Assembly: GCF_046098205.1 (NCBI RefSeq)
Contig: NZ_JBJURJ010000024.1
Location: 1-64,000 of the forward strand
Direction: 5' to 3'
Length of the DNA stretch: 64,000 nt
Source of the DNA: Paenibacillus_AR mesotrionivorans
Lineage (GTDB): Bacteria; Bacillota; Bacilli; Paenibacillales; NBRC-103111
The notes beneath the pieces were generated by a model that was not told where the DNA came from, made no database searches, and saw nothing but the letters and a program-made list of their open reading frames with translations. This document shows positions 32,284 through 41,587 of the stretch, one piece after another (positions within the stretch are counted from its first letter, which is position 1; each line of letters starts with the position of its first letter). The position numbers were made by a program, and so were the translations under genes.

Positions 32284-34734
32284 TTAGTGTCCCTTGCGGG
32301 TTTTTTGCTTCTGGGCAGGGCTGCTGCTGGTTCCATTCTGGCGTTCCAGCTCTGCGATGAGCTTGTCGCCCTCCACATCCAGATTGGGGAGGAGGCGGTC
32401 CAGCCATTTGGGCAGCCACCAGGCCTTATCCCCGAAGATGGCCATAGCAGCGGGAACCAGCGCCATGCGGACAATGAAAGCATCGATCAGAATGCCGATG
32501 GCCAAAGCGAAGCCCATCTGCTTGATCATAATGTCCGGGGACAGAATGAAGCCTGCGAACACGGATACCATGATAACCGCCGCGGCTACGACTACACGGC
32601 TAACCTGGTTGTAGCCATGGTTGACGCTGGCTGTGCCCCGGTGTCCGTGGACGTAAGACTCGCGCATAGAGGAAACCAGGAAGACCTGATAGTCCATAGC
32701 CAGGCCGTACAGAATGCCGGTTACCAGGATAGGAAGGAAGCTCAGGAGCGGGCTGCCCGTATCAAAGCCGAACAGCTCCTTCATCCAGCCCCACTGGAAC
32801 ACGGCGGTGGTAATCCCGAAGGTGGCGAGCACGCTGAGCAGGAAGCCCACGGTGGCTTTTACGGGAACAAGAATGGAACGGAAGACCAACAGCAGAATGA
32901 TCAGGGACAGAATCACAATAATGCCGATGTACACCGGGAAAACCTCTGCCAGCTTGGAGGACATATCAATATTGATAGCCGTAAAGCCGGTTACCCCCAG
33001 CTCGACCTGGTAGGTCTTAGCAAATGCCGAATCAGCATCCCGCAGATGGGTAACCAGATCCTTCGTGGCTTCGTCAGTTGGGCCGGAGCCCGGTATCACA
33101 CTCAGGATAGCCACGCTGCCATCAGGCTTCATGCCAAGAGGAGACACTACCGACACATCCGGAACCTTCTGGATGTCCTGGACAAGTCCGCCCAAAACCT
33201 GCGGCGTGATTGCTTGTGAAGGGTCCTTGGGCTCCGCTACGATTACCAGCGGGCCGTTAAAGCCTTCTCCGAAGCCGTTGGAGATGGCGTCATAGCTTTG
33301 GCGTTGGGGCGTATCCAGGTTGGCTGTTGCCCCGGAAGGCATACCAAGCTTCATATCCATGGTGGGAATGGCTGCGGCGCCAAGAATGACAATAACGCCC
33401 ACGATCACGGCCCAACGGGATTTGATGATGCCCTTCACCCACTTGTCGGCGGTGCCATGCTCCATGCCGGCTGCAGTCTGGCTGCGTACCTTTTCCCGGG
33501 CTTTTGCGGAGCAGATTTTTTCCCCAACCAGTCCGAGCAGTGCCGGCAGCAGGGTAAGAGCGATGAGAACAGTAAGGAAAACTGTAACGGAGGCGATAAG
33601 CGCCATCAGGCTCAAGAAGGAAATGCGGATAACGAGAAGACCGCATAGAGCGATAATAACGGTAAGGCCGGCGAAGAATACGGCGCTTCCTGCCGTTCCA
33701 ACTGCCCGGCTGGCGGCTTCACGGGCGGACAGCCCTTGATCGAAGATAAGGCGCCGCTGGCGGTTGACAATAAACAAGGAATAATCGATCCCTACGGCCA
33801 GGCCGATCATCAGCGCCAGAATGGGAGTGATGGAGGCCATAGCTACAAAGGTGGAGATGGCAAATGCGCCCCCAACGCCGATAGCGACACCAACCAGCGC
33901 GATAACAATCGGCAGTCCTGCCGCCACAACAGAACCAAGAGTCATGATCAGGACAATGGCTGCAATAATGAGGCCGTACACCTCATTGGAGCTAATGGCC
34001 ACCTCGGCGGTTCTCAGGCTGTCGCTGGGCAGCGCCTTGATGCTGGTGCCTGCTTCGGCTTCCGTCACTGCAGCGACGATATCGTCGGCCACACTTTGGG
34101 GCAGGGACGTTTGCTGAACGGTAAACTGGAATTGGAACAGGGCCACGCTGCCGTCCGTTGCAATCAGCACACCGGGGACGGGAGTGCCGTTCACCATCAG
34201 CGGACCGTAGGGAGGCATCTGCGCGGGGGCTGCAGCCGCTGCTCCCGCACCTTGGGCTCCGCCGGCAGCTGCCGGATTGGCTGCCGCCTGGGGATTGGCA
34301 GCGCCGGCTGCTCCCGCGCCGCCTGCCCCCTGGGCTCCGGCGGCTTGCCCTGCTTGAGCAGCCTGCTGCTGTTGCTGCTGCGCGGCTCCGGCAGCTGCGG
34401 CCAATTCGGCTGGATTAATCACATAATCCATGCCGTATACCTTGTTGACCGCCTTGGTCATAGCGGCTATATGCTCTGGCGTATCCAGGCGTTGGCCCTC
34501 GGGCACGGTAAACACCACGCTGGCTTGACCGCCGGAGGCCTCCGGCAGCTCCTTCTCCAGTTTATCCAGCACCTTTTGCGATTCGGTGCCTTCCATTTTG
34601 AACTCGGTGCTCATATGGATTCCATTGATGCCGAGCAGAGAAACAACAACAGCAAGCACGACGATCCAGGCGCTGATAAAGTACCACGGCTTGTCGTAAG
34701 CCTTTCTTCCGATTTTGTACAAGAATGTGGACAT
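32284..34734 (-). CDS. MMPL/RND-family membrane exporter with Ala/Gln/Gly-rich loop
   Basis: The 816-residue protein has two sets of membrane helices in MMPL order (helix 1, large external loop, helices 2-6, helix 7, second loop, helices 8-12). It includes GLAVGIDYSLFIVNRQRR and GLAMDYQVFLVSSMRE, the paired Asp-containing motifs of the proton path. The first external loop contains about 70 residues of almost pure Ala, Gly, Gln and Pro (near 110-180). Function is probably lipid or drug export. ATG 34734 has AAAGGAGAGG upstream. It lies 52 bases behind a TetR gene on the same strand, likely its regulator. Confidence 0.9.
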   Translation of the reverse strand: MSTFLYKIGRKAYDKPWYFISAWIVVLAVVVSLLGINGIHMSTEFKMEGTESQKVLDKLEKELPEASGGQASVVFTVPEGQRLDTPEHIAAMTKAVNKVYGMDYVINPAELAAAAGAAQQQQQQAAQAGQAAGAQGAGGAGAAGAANPQAAANPAAAGGAQGAGAAAAAPAQMPPYGPLMVNGTPVPGVLIATDGSVALFQFQFTVQQTSLPQSVADDIVAAVTEAEAGTSIKALPSDSLRTAEVAISSNEVYGLIIAAIVLIMTLGSVVAAGLPIVIALVGVAIGVGGAFAISTFVAMASITPILALMIGLAVGIDYSLFIVNRQRRLIFDQGLSAREAASRAVGTAGSAVFFAGLTVIIALCGLLVIRISFLSLMALIASVTVFLTVLIALTLLPALLGLVGEKICSAKAREKVRSQTAAGMEHGTADKWVKGIIKSRWAVIVGVIVILGAAAIPTMDMKLGMPSGATANLDTPQRQSYDAISNGFGEGFNGPLVIVAEPKDPSQAITPQVLGGLVQDIQKVPDVSVVSPLGMKPDGSVAILSVIPGSGPTDEATKDLVTHLRDADSAFAKTYQVELGVTGFTAINIDMSSKLAEVFPVYIGIIVILSLIILLLVFRSILVPVKATVGFLLSVLATFGITTAVFQWGWMKELFGFDTGSPLLSFLPILVTGILYGLAMDYQVFLVSSMRESYVHGHRGTASVNHGYNQVSRVVVAAAVIMVSVFAGFILSPDIMIKQMGFALAIGILIDAFIVRMALVPAAMAIFGDKAWWLPKWLDRLLPNLDVEGDKLIAELERQNGTSSSPAQKQKTRKGH

Positions 34735-34786
34735 GCGGTATGGTCCTCTCCTTTTTTTCTATAAATTCGGACGTCCTTAACCTCAA

Positions 34787-35407
34787 CTAGAAACCATTGC
34801 GCAGATAACGGAAGGTGGTCTCCAGGTACTCCTCAAACGTGGTGGCATCCTGTTCGTCAGTGACGGTATCTCCGGGGAGAAGCACATTCAGCGTGCCGTC
34901 GATGACAGGCAGCATCGCTCCGTAAACGGCACCGACAAGAAGATGGGTGTACCCATTCGGGTAACGGCCATGGGACAGCCCGTTCAGCGTCTCCATTGCA
35001 CTGTTTTGAAGCCCGCGGAACACGCTGAGGATATAAGGCTCCAATGTCGGATGTGTGTTGGAAAGGGACACAACCTCCCGCATCTTCAGAAGAAGGCCCT
35101 CCAGAAACTGCAGCTTCATCAGCTGGTACAGAGCATCAAGCAGGGATGTGTTTTCCGGCAAATTCTCCAAGAGACGTTCTGCCTCATGCTGCTGGTTGCT
35201 GGAATAAGGAATGACGGCTGTGGCCACTGCTTCCTCCTTGCAGGAAAAATAGTTGGCAAAGGTTCGTCTGGAATAGCCGGCGCGTTGTACGACATCATCG
35301 ACGACAAATCCGTCCAGCCCCCGTTCTACAGCAAGCTCGAAGGCCGCGTCAGCCAAGGCATGGGCAGTGGCTTCTTTTTTTAGATCGCGCAGGCTTGGTT
35401 TGTTCAA
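34787..35407 (-). CDS. TetR-family regulator of the MMPL exporter
   Basis: A 206-residue protein with the TetR helix-turn-helix (GFVVDDVVQRAGYSRRTFANYFSCKEEAV) and a variable C-terminal ligand domain. The start is TTG at 35407, preceded by AAAGGCGG; no better start exists. It likely represses itself and the MMPL gene downstream. Three 17-bp repeats upstream of its start are candidate operators. Confidence 0.88.
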   Translation of the reverse strand: MNKPSLRDLKKEATAHALADAAFELAVERGLDGFVVDDVVQRAGYSRRTFANYFSCKEEAVATAVIPYSSNQQHEAERLLENLPENTSLLDALYQLMKLQFLEGLLLKMREVVSLSNTHPTLEPYILSVFRGLQNSAMETLNGLSHGRYPNGYTHLLVGAVYGAMLPVIDGTLNVLLPGDTVTDEQDATTFEEYLETTFRYLRNGF

Positions 35408-35450
35408 ATGTGATTTTCACCGCCTTTCTTAGTCGGGTATGCTCTGTATG

Positions 35451-35527
35451 TATCCTAACATAGAACTTGCCTAATGTGCAATTATGCCTAAAAAGCAAAC
35501 ATGCCTTAAATGCAAGGCTTGGCTTAG
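35451..35527. promoter_or_regulatory. 17-bp direct repeats (iteron-like operators) in the TetR/lipoprotein divergent region
   Basis: Three consecutive copies with an exact 17-base period start at 35468, 35485 and 35502. They share TGCCTAA, then GCAA three bases on (TGCCTAAtgtGCAA, TGCCTAAaaaGCAA, TGCCTTAAatGCAA). Weaker relatives on the same grid begin at 35451 (TATCCTAA) and 35519 (TTGGCTTAG). They lie between divergent genes, 61 or more bases from the TetR start. Confidence 0.75.
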
Positions 35528-35621
35528 TCCGGGAGGAAGTTTTTTTCAGAATAAAGAAGCCGCGGGGAAGTGAATCTAAGGGAAGCACCCAAATCCGATT
35601 TGGAAGAAGGAGTAAACCCTT

Positions 35622-36773
35622 ATGAGAAAGCTTGCGCGTTTAAGCGCCGTTTTTTGTTTTGCATCGGCATTGGCAATCACATCGGCCTGTGGCGGGAATA
35701 ACGGAAATAACGCCTCGGGCAACCATGCTTCGAACAATCAGTCGGGCAACAATGTTTCGGCCAACAATGCCGGTTCCCAGCAGCCTTCAAGCTCGCCTTA
35801 TTCCAGCGGGTCATCCGCGGTGGATAACCTGTCCATTCTTAGCGGATCTCCCGGCCCCGTCGCTTTGCCCTCCGCACAAGGAGAGGCTTCCATTCCTCTG
35901 AAAAACGCCAACGGCGAGGAGTATGTGGAGGCTGAGCAGCTGGTCCGTATGGTGGGCTACCGGTTCAAATGGGACAATAACAAGCAAACTATGAAATTCG
36001 GCGACAACGATGCTGCCTTCGAGCTGAACCTGGATTCCGTGGAAGCCCGCAGGGAGGATGACCGCCTGCAGCTCAAAACACCGCCCCGGATGATTGACGG
36101 TGTGCCCTGCATTCCGCTGTCTGCGGTTTCGGATCTGCTGGCAGATGACTTGGTATTCGCCAAGGAAGGCCAGTCACTGGTGCTGAAGCCCTCGCCGGAG
36201 CAGATCCCGCTGAAGGTGGATGAGGATGCGCCTTTGCCGGAGGGCAGCGCGCTGGATTTCGGCGACGACGCGGAGGACCCATACAAACAAGCGGCTGCGG
36301 ATATATCCGCTGCGGCAGTGCCGGACAAGCTGGACCTACTGGAAGAGGCCATTCCGGCAGCGGCCCTGAAGGATATTAACATACCCGCGCTTATCGCCAG
36401 AGCCCGGACCTATCTGGGTGTGCGTTATGAGTTCGGCGCCCCCCCTTACCCGGAGAACGGCACCTTCGACTGTTCCTCGTATACCGCCTATCTCTTCGAT
36501 AAATACGGCATTTCCCTGCCGCGTACAGCCAGAGCCCAGGGCAAACTCGGCACCAGCGTAAGCCGCAGCAGCCTGCGGGTGGGGGATTTACTTTATTTCT
36601 ATGTGCCCGGTCGGTTCCAAACCAACAAAACTGTCGGCCATGTGGGAATTTATGTCGGCAACCGGAACATGATCCATGCTTCTCCCGAACCCAAGGACGG
36701 AGTGCAAATCACCAGCATCGACAAGGCTTATTGGAAAAGAACCTTCCTCTTTGCCAAACGGATTGCTGAATAA
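35622..36773 (+). CDS. NlpC/P60 lipoprotein with stalk domain
   Basis: This 383-residue protein has a lipobox TSAC in its signal peptide, then an Asn/Ser-rich linker (about 25-60), a copper-amine-oxidase-type stalk domain (about 85-190) and a C-terminal NlpC/P60 domain. The P60 catalytic residues are visible: Cys in FDCSSYTAYLF, His in GHVGIYVG and a further His in MIHASPE. It is expected to cut peptide cross-links of peptidoglycan from the outer membrane face. ATG 35622 has AAGGAG upstream. It runs divergent from the TetR gene. Confidence 0.92.
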   Translation: MRKLARLSAVFCFASALAITSACGGNNGNNASGNHASNNQSGNNVSANNAGSQQPSSSPYSSGSSAVDNLSILSGSPGPVALPSAQGEASIPLKNANGEEYVEAEQLVRMVGYRFKWDNNKQTMKFGDNDAAFELNLDSVEARREDDRLQLKTPPRMIDGVPCIPLSAVSDLLADDLVFAKEGQSLVLKPSPEQIPLKVDEDAPLPEGSALDFGDDAEDPYKQAAADISAAAVPDKLDLLEEAIPAAALKDINIPALIARARTYLGVRYEFGAPPYPENGTFDCSSYTAYLFDKYGISLPRTARAQGKLGTSVSRSSLRVGDLLYFYVPGRFQTNKTVGHVGIYVGNRNMIHASPEPKDGVQITSIDKAYWKRTFLFAKRIAE

Positions 36774-36795
36774 CGCACAGGCCAACCTGTAAATC

Positions 36796-36848
36796 AAAAA
36801 AGACTGCTGGCACCTCCAAAAGAGGGCAGCAGTCTTTGTTCGATATGA
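36796..36848. terminator. Bidirectional terminator between convergent genes
   Basis: Arms AAAGACTGCTG and CAGCAGTCTTT with a 27-base loop. The T run is better on the minus strand (six Ts) than on the plus. Confidence 0.75.
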
Positions 36849-36880
36849 ACTGGGGAAACGGTTTCAAACAACCCGCAGCA

Positions 36881-37930
36881 CTAAGCCAAAACCTTCAGAA
36901 TAGACAGCTCGGGATGTTTGCTCAAATCTACGAATTCATTGTCAATCTTGATCAGCGGCCGGAAAAAATCCGTGTAATTGGTCAGCACGATGACGCCGCG
37001 TCTGCCGTCGAACAGCTCGACGGTTTTGCCCAGGAGGTTCGGCACCAGATTGCGGATGAAGACCTGGGTGATAGTAGGGTCCAGACTGGTAAAGCTGAGC
37101 CGGTTGATCTCCTTCAGCACAAACAGGAGGTCCCGCTCCTTCTGGTACACGCGGGAGGTGATCATGGCGCTGTAGATATCGGTAACCGCCAGAATGCGGC
37201 CGATCACGGAAATGTCCTCTCCCATCAGGCCATGGGGATACCCGCTGCCGTCCATCCGCTCGTGGTGCTGCATGGCGCCCAGCAGAATCGGGGAATTGTC
37301 GGGATAGGCCCGCTTCAGAATCTCCTCTCCGTATTCCACATGCTTTTTGACGGCTGCATATTCCTCTTCAGTCAGCTTCGAGGGCTTCCTGAGGATGGCC
37401 GGATCCACCCTGCTCATGCCGATGTCATGGACAAAACCGGCTTTTCCCGCATCCAGGGCAAAACTCTCCGGGTATCCCAGCCAGCGGGCCAAATAATAAG
37501 CAAGCATCCCCACTTGAACGCTGTGGTTAAAGGTATAATCGTCGCTGTTCTCCAGGGAAAGCATCAGGGAGACCAGATTCTTCTCTTTATGAAAGCTTTC
37601 GGCCAAAGGCTCGAAGCTGGCATCTACAATATCCTGCTCAATCCGTCCTTCTCCCAGCGCCTGGGTAAACAGTAGACCCAGACCCGCCAAACTGGCGTCA
37701 TAGGAAATCTGGACGGAAGGGTAGGTAGGAAGGGTCGATAGAGTGACACTGGCGGCGGCCGATTCCTCGGAGCGCTCAATCTCGATGTATTCAATATTGT
37801 GAGCCAACAGCCGGGCAATGGAATCGCTTCCTAAGTAAGCGTCCGCCGATAAAACATGGAGACCGTAAGAATTAAAAACATCTTGGGTCAATCTGTCTCC
37901 AGGAAGAAGATCCATAACATGGATTTTCAT
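36881..37930 (-). CDS. HD-GYP domain c-di-GMP phosphodiesterase-like protein (1)
   Basis: A 349-residue protein with a variable N-terminal third and an HD-GYP domain from about 130. The metal motif HDIGMSRVD and the signature HHERMDGSGYPHGL are intact, so hydrolysis of cyclic di-GMP is expected. There is no receiver or membrane segment. ATG 37930 follows GGGGTGAC. A paralogue lies at 42502. Together with the GGDEF-EAL protein this gives three c-di-GMP enzymes within 43 kb. Confidence 0.9.
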   Translation of the reverse strand: MKIHVMDLLPGDRLTQDVFNSYGLHVLSADAYLGSDSIARLLAHNIEYIEIERSEESAAASVTLSTLPTYPSVQISYDASLAGLGLLFTQALGEGRIEQDIVDASFEPLAESFHKEKNLVSLMLSLENSDDYTFNHSVQVGMLAYYLARWLGYPESFALDAGKAGFVHDIGMSRVDPAILRKPSKLTEEEYAAVKKHVEYGEEILKRAYPDNSPILLGAMQHHERMDGSGYPHGLMGEDISVIGRILAVTDIYSAMITSRVYQKERDLLFVLKEINRLSFTSLDPTITQVFIRNLVPNLLGKTVELFDGRRGVIVLTNYTDFFRPLIKIDNEFVDLSKHPELSILKVLA

Positions 37931-38039
37931 AATATGTCACCCCATGGCGAAATTCATCGCATTTTCTGTGTAACATTATAGTAGCAAGGGATGAATATTT
38001 TGGCAACGAGTAAAATGTACTATTTTTCCACAAATGCCC

Positions 38040-39104
38040 TTACATGCCAACATATCTGCTATAAAAGGATTTGGCCGCCGTCAGATCGTCCGTCCCTTGA
38101 ACCATGGCTCTTCCGTCAGGGAAAAGCACCAGGGTCAGGCCGTTGTCCGATTTGTATTTCAGCAAAAAAGCATTGCGCTCTGTTGTGCCGGAGTGTCTGA
38201 GCGCTTGCTCCAGCTCCTCCAGATTAAGCTTGCGGGGGTGGACAGGCACAATCTGCACGGCGTTGCGGCCGCAGAGGGATTGAAGGGTTTCGCCCTCCAG
38301 CTCCGCCGACAGGTAGTCGTATTGGCCGTTTGCGCAGCAGGGGCATTCCGGTGAACGGGCAGCCGACATGTCCATCCCGCCCTGGAAATTATGCCACAGG
38401 TCAAAATGGAGCATTCCCTTATTCATCGCGCTATGGTTGCCGCTCAGAAGCTTCAGCGCTTCGGCAGCCTGGTAGGAGGCCACCACATGGATAATGGAGC
38501 CCAGCACTCCCGCCGTGTCGCAGGTTTCCAGGGCGCCCTGATCGGGAGATTGCTGGAACAGGCAGCGGAAGCAGGGGGTAGTGCCTGGCAGTATGGTCAT
38601 CATGACACCGCGGGCACTGACTGCTCCGCCATAGATCCAGGGGATGCTGTGCTTCACGCAGACATCATTGATCAGGAAACGGACCGCGAAGTTATCGCTG
38701 CCGTCCAGCACCAGGTGAACACCGGTCAGCAATTCCTCCGCATTGGACGGGTTCAGATCGGTCACGTGGGGCTCTATCGTCACCAGGCTGTTGATTCTGC
38801 CCAAACGCTCTGCGGCTGCCGCAGCCTTGGGCCGGGAATCGGCGGCATCGGCCTCCTCATAGAGCATCTGGCGCTGCAGGTTGCTCTCTTCCACAAAATC
38901 CCGGTCGATTAGCCGGATGTAGCCCACACCGGCCCGCACCATATGGTTAGCCAGCACGGTTCCCAAGGCGCCCATGCCCACAATGGCCACACGGGAGTCC
39001 ATCAGCTTCAGTTGGCCGGGCTCTCCCAACGGCCCGAACAGCACCTGCCGGGAATAACGGCCCGGCACTTCCCCGGAAGAGACCGGATGTCCAGTTGCGC
39101 TCAT
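38040..39104 (-). CDS. MoeB/ThiF-family adenylyltransferase
   Basis: The 354-residue E1-like enzyme has the nucleotide loop VAIVGMGALGTVLANHM, RLIDRDFVEESNLQRQ, the Cys pairs CFRC and CPCC for zinc, and ETCDTAGVLG with the conserved cysteine. A roughly 90-residue C-terminal extension is present that lacks an obvious rhodanese cysteine. Its start overlaps the stop of the MoaD-MoaE gene (39101-39104), so it most likely activates that MoaD part for molybdopterin synthesis. ATG 39104 is chosen over a longer upstream reading. Confidence 0.87.
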   Translation of the reverse strand: MSATGHPVSSGEVPGRYSRQVLFGPLGEPGQLKLMDSRVAIVGMGALGTVLANHMVRAGVGYIRLIDRDFVEESNLQRQMLYEEADAADSRPKAAAAAERLGRINSLVTIEPHVTDLNPSNAEELLTGVHLVLDGSDNFAVRFLINDVCVKHSIPWIYGGAVSARGVMMTILPGTTPCFRCLFQQSPDQGALETCDTAGVLGSIIHVVASYQAAEALKLLSGNHSAMNKGMLHFDLWHNFQGGMDMSAARSPECPCCANGQYDYLSAELEGETLQSLCGRNAVQIVPVHPRKLNLEELEQALRHSGTTERNAFLLKYKSDNGLTLVLFPDGRAMVQGTDDLTAAKSFYSRYVGM

Positions 39105-39862
39105 CGTGGCTGCTCCTCTCCGCCGCCTGGCAGGACAAGGGGGTTCCACATGCTGCCGGAAGGGGCTGTGCTGCCGGAGCCGGCCTGGGGATGGCTCCAT
39201 TGTCCCGCTTCTTTTTTCCAGATGGGGACAATTTGCTTCAAACGTTCGATGGCATACCGGCTGGCTTCATAGCAGACATCCCGGTGGGGAGCGGATACGG
39301 AGATTACCACACTGGCATCCCCCGCTTCCACGAGACCCAGCCGGTGGGTAATGGCGCAGCGGGTCTCGGGCCAGCGTTCAGCAACCTCATCTCCGATCTG
39401 CCGGAGCGTAGCCAGGGCCATCGGGGCATACGCCTCGTATTCCAGCGCTTCCGTATGCAAATCGCCGGTTAGCTCGCGGACAGTGCCCGTAAAGGTAAGG
39501 TTGGCGCCGCAGTTCGGGTGGGTTGTTTTGGCGGCGGTATGCTCCGGCACCAAGGGCTCCCGGGTTAATTCGAACCGCTCTCCGTACTCGGGCACCTGTT
39601 CAGACGGTGCGGGGGAACCGCCGGATACGGGAGGAATCAGGGCCAGCTCATCGGTTTCATGAAGCTCGTCCTCAGGCTGGGCGTAGGCGTGGTTGCGGGC
39701 CAGGAAGGAAACCGCTATCGAGGAGGCGGCATGGGGGTACTCCTTGGCCAGATGCTGCTTCAGCTCGCCGGCAGTGATGCGGTTCCCGCCGGTTGTGACG
39801 GTAACGGCGGTTCCGCCCAGCTTGTCCGCCAGCCCGGCGAAAATCTGGATGGTCAGTTGCAT
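39101..39862 (-). CDS. MoaD-MoaE fusion, molybdopterin synthase in one chain
   Basis: A 253-residue protein. Residues 1-82 are MoaD-like and end with the signature PPVSGG (Gly81-Gly82). A linker of about 20 residues follows, then a MoaE domain (about 95-235) with ANLTFTGTVRE, the H-R-x-G motif ITHRLGLVEAGDASVVISV, and VPIWKKE carrying the active-site lysines. In the separate system the MoaD Gly-Gly must be a free C-terminus to carry thiocarboxylate, so cleavage after the double glycine is predicted. ATG 39862 has AGGAGGTG upstream. Confidence 0.9.
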   Translation of the reverse strand: MQLTIQIFAGLADKLGGTAVTVTTGGNRITAGELKQHLAKEYPHAASSIAVSFLARNHAYAQPEDELHETDELALIPPVSGGSPAPSEQVPEYGERFELTREPLVPEHTAAKTTHPNCGANLTFTGTVRELTGDLHTEALEYEAYAPMALATLRQIGDEVAERWPETRCAITHRLGLVEAGDASVVISVSAPHRDVCYEASRYAIERLKQIVPIWKKEAGQWSHPQAGSGSTAPSGSMWNPLVLPGGGEEQPR

Positions 39863-40083
39863 GGTGCACCTCCTGAAAATGAAAGGCAGGGTCCGGCTAT
39901 TTGATCAACAGGCATGGACTCTGCTATTGTTAGCATAAGCTATAGAATTGGACATTCCTTCAATAGAAGCGATTTTTTGGCGGCATGCTGGAGTCCGGTA
40001 GAGAAGCCGCACAGTTATCTTGTACTATATCATAATTTATGGGGCAATCGAAGTATTTCACAAGAAGGCTGGTTGATGAACCG

Positions 40084-41520
40084 ATGAAAAAACCGGAGAA
40101 GGTTGTGCTGCTGCATACCAACGATATTCACAGCTCCTTCCAGGTTATGCCGCAAGTTGCGGGGGCGATCGCCCGCCTCCGTGCAAGCCATCCCGCCGTC
40201 CCGGTAATCGTGGCGGATTGCGGCGATCATATGGACAGGATGAGCACCATTACAGAGGCTGGTGCGGGCTCCGCGCACTTGGAGGTGCTGGAGGCCACCG
40301 GTTATGATGTGGTGACGCTGGGCAACAACGAAGGACTGACGTTTACCAAGGAAAGGCTTCAAGAGCTGTTCGGGGGAGGGACAACCTTCTGCGTGGTGGC
40401 GGCCAATCTGCGCGACCGGGAGACAGGCAGGGCACCGGAATGGATGAAGCCCCGGCTCATGTGGGAGAGGAACGGCTTGCGTATCGGCATCACAGGAGCC
40501 ACCGCCCAATATCCGATCTTCTACCACCTGCTGGGCTGGCATGTGGATGAGCCCATTGAAGCGCTGAGGAGGGAGGTCGACCACCTTCGGCAGGAGGGAG
40601 CCCATGCCGTTGTGGTCCTATCCCATCTGGGTCTGCGCAACGACAAGCGGCTGGCAGAGGAGGTGGAGGGGATTGATGTGATTATCGGCGGGCACACCCA
40701 TCATGTGCTGGAGGAACCGCTGCTGCATGAGCGCACCATCCTCTGCGCCGCCGGCTCCAAGGGCAGATACGTGGGGGAGCTGGAGCTCTCCTTTGATCCG
40801 GATACCGGTAGTCTGCTTCAGGTGGAGGGCCGTCTTCACGAGACCCGGCAGGAGGAAGAGGATCCGGCGGTAAAGGCTCTTATTGAATTGTGGGCACAGG
40901 AGGCAGGGGCGGTGATGCAGGAGAGCATTGCCACGCTGGCCGAGGGGTTGGCCGTGGATTGGGAGCGGGATTCGCCGCTTGGCAATCTGCTGGCTGCCGG
41001 CATCCGCAAACAAACGGGGGCGGAGCTGGCGCTGATTAATTCCGGCCAGCTGCTGACCAGCCTCCTGCCGGGGCCGGTTACCCGGGAGATCCTGCTGGAG
41101 CTTTGCCCGTCTCCGGTCAACAGCTGCATCACCACTCTTACCGGAGAGGAGCTGCGGCAAGCACTGGAGGAATCGCTTATGGCGGAGTTCGTGAATCTCC
41201 CCTTGTACGGGAACGGCTTCCGCGGGAAGATGCTGGGCGGGCTTTGTGTGGACGGCTTGGAGATCTATTGGGATCCGGGGCGGGAGCCTTATTCACGCAT
41301 CACCTCCGTCTTCCATAAGGGGGAGCCGCTTCTTCCCGATGGGGAATACCGGGTAGCGACGGGGGATATGTTCACCTTCGGCACCGGGTATCTGAGCTTG
41401 AAGGGACGGGATCCCCAATATTTCCTCCCGGATTTCCTGCGGCATGTGCTGGAGATGGAACTGAATGATCCGGAGGCGCTGCGGCGGTGCCGGATGGCGA
41501 GATTTCACTTGTCCCCGTAA
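40084..41520 (+). CDS. YunD-like 5'-nucleotidase / metallophosphatase
   Basis: The roughly 478-residue protein joins an N-terminal calcineurin-like metallophosphatase (LLHTNDIHSSF, ADCGDHMD, TLGNNEGLTF, VLSHLGLRND, GGHTHH) to a C-terminal 5'-nucleotidase domain. There is no signal peptide, as in B. subtilis YunD, so it is probably cytoplasmic. The start is uncertain: ATG 40084 is nearest the conserved core, ATG 40039 adds 15 residues, and neither has a good ribosome site. Confidence 0.85.
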   Translation: MKKPEKVVLLHTNDIHSSFQVMPQVAGAIARLRASHPAVPVIVADCGDHMDRMSTITEAGAGSAHLEVLEATGYDVVTLGNNEGLTFTKERLQELFGGGTTFCVVAANLRDRETGRAPEWMKPRLMWERNGLRIGITGATAQYPIFYHLLGWHVDEPIEALRREVDHLRQEGAHAVVVLSHLGLRNDKRLAEEVEGIDVIIGGHTHHVLEEPLLHERTILCAAGSKGRYVGELELSFDPDTGSLLQVEGRLHETRQEEEDPAVKALIELWAQEAGAVMQESIATLAEGLAVDWERDSPLGNLLAAGIRKQTGAELALINSGQLLTSLLPGPVTREILLELCPSPVNSCITTLTGEELRQALEESLMAEFVNLPLYGNGFRGKMLGGLCVDGLEIYWDPGREPYSRITSVFHKGEPLLPDGEYRVATGDMFTFGTGYLSLKGRDPQYFLPDFLRHVLEMELNDPEALRRCRMARFHLSP

Positions 41521-41587
41521 GGCCCGTCCTTTACAATGAAAACGATATAGCCGAAGGTGCGCACATTATTTTGTTCAGGAGGTTCCA

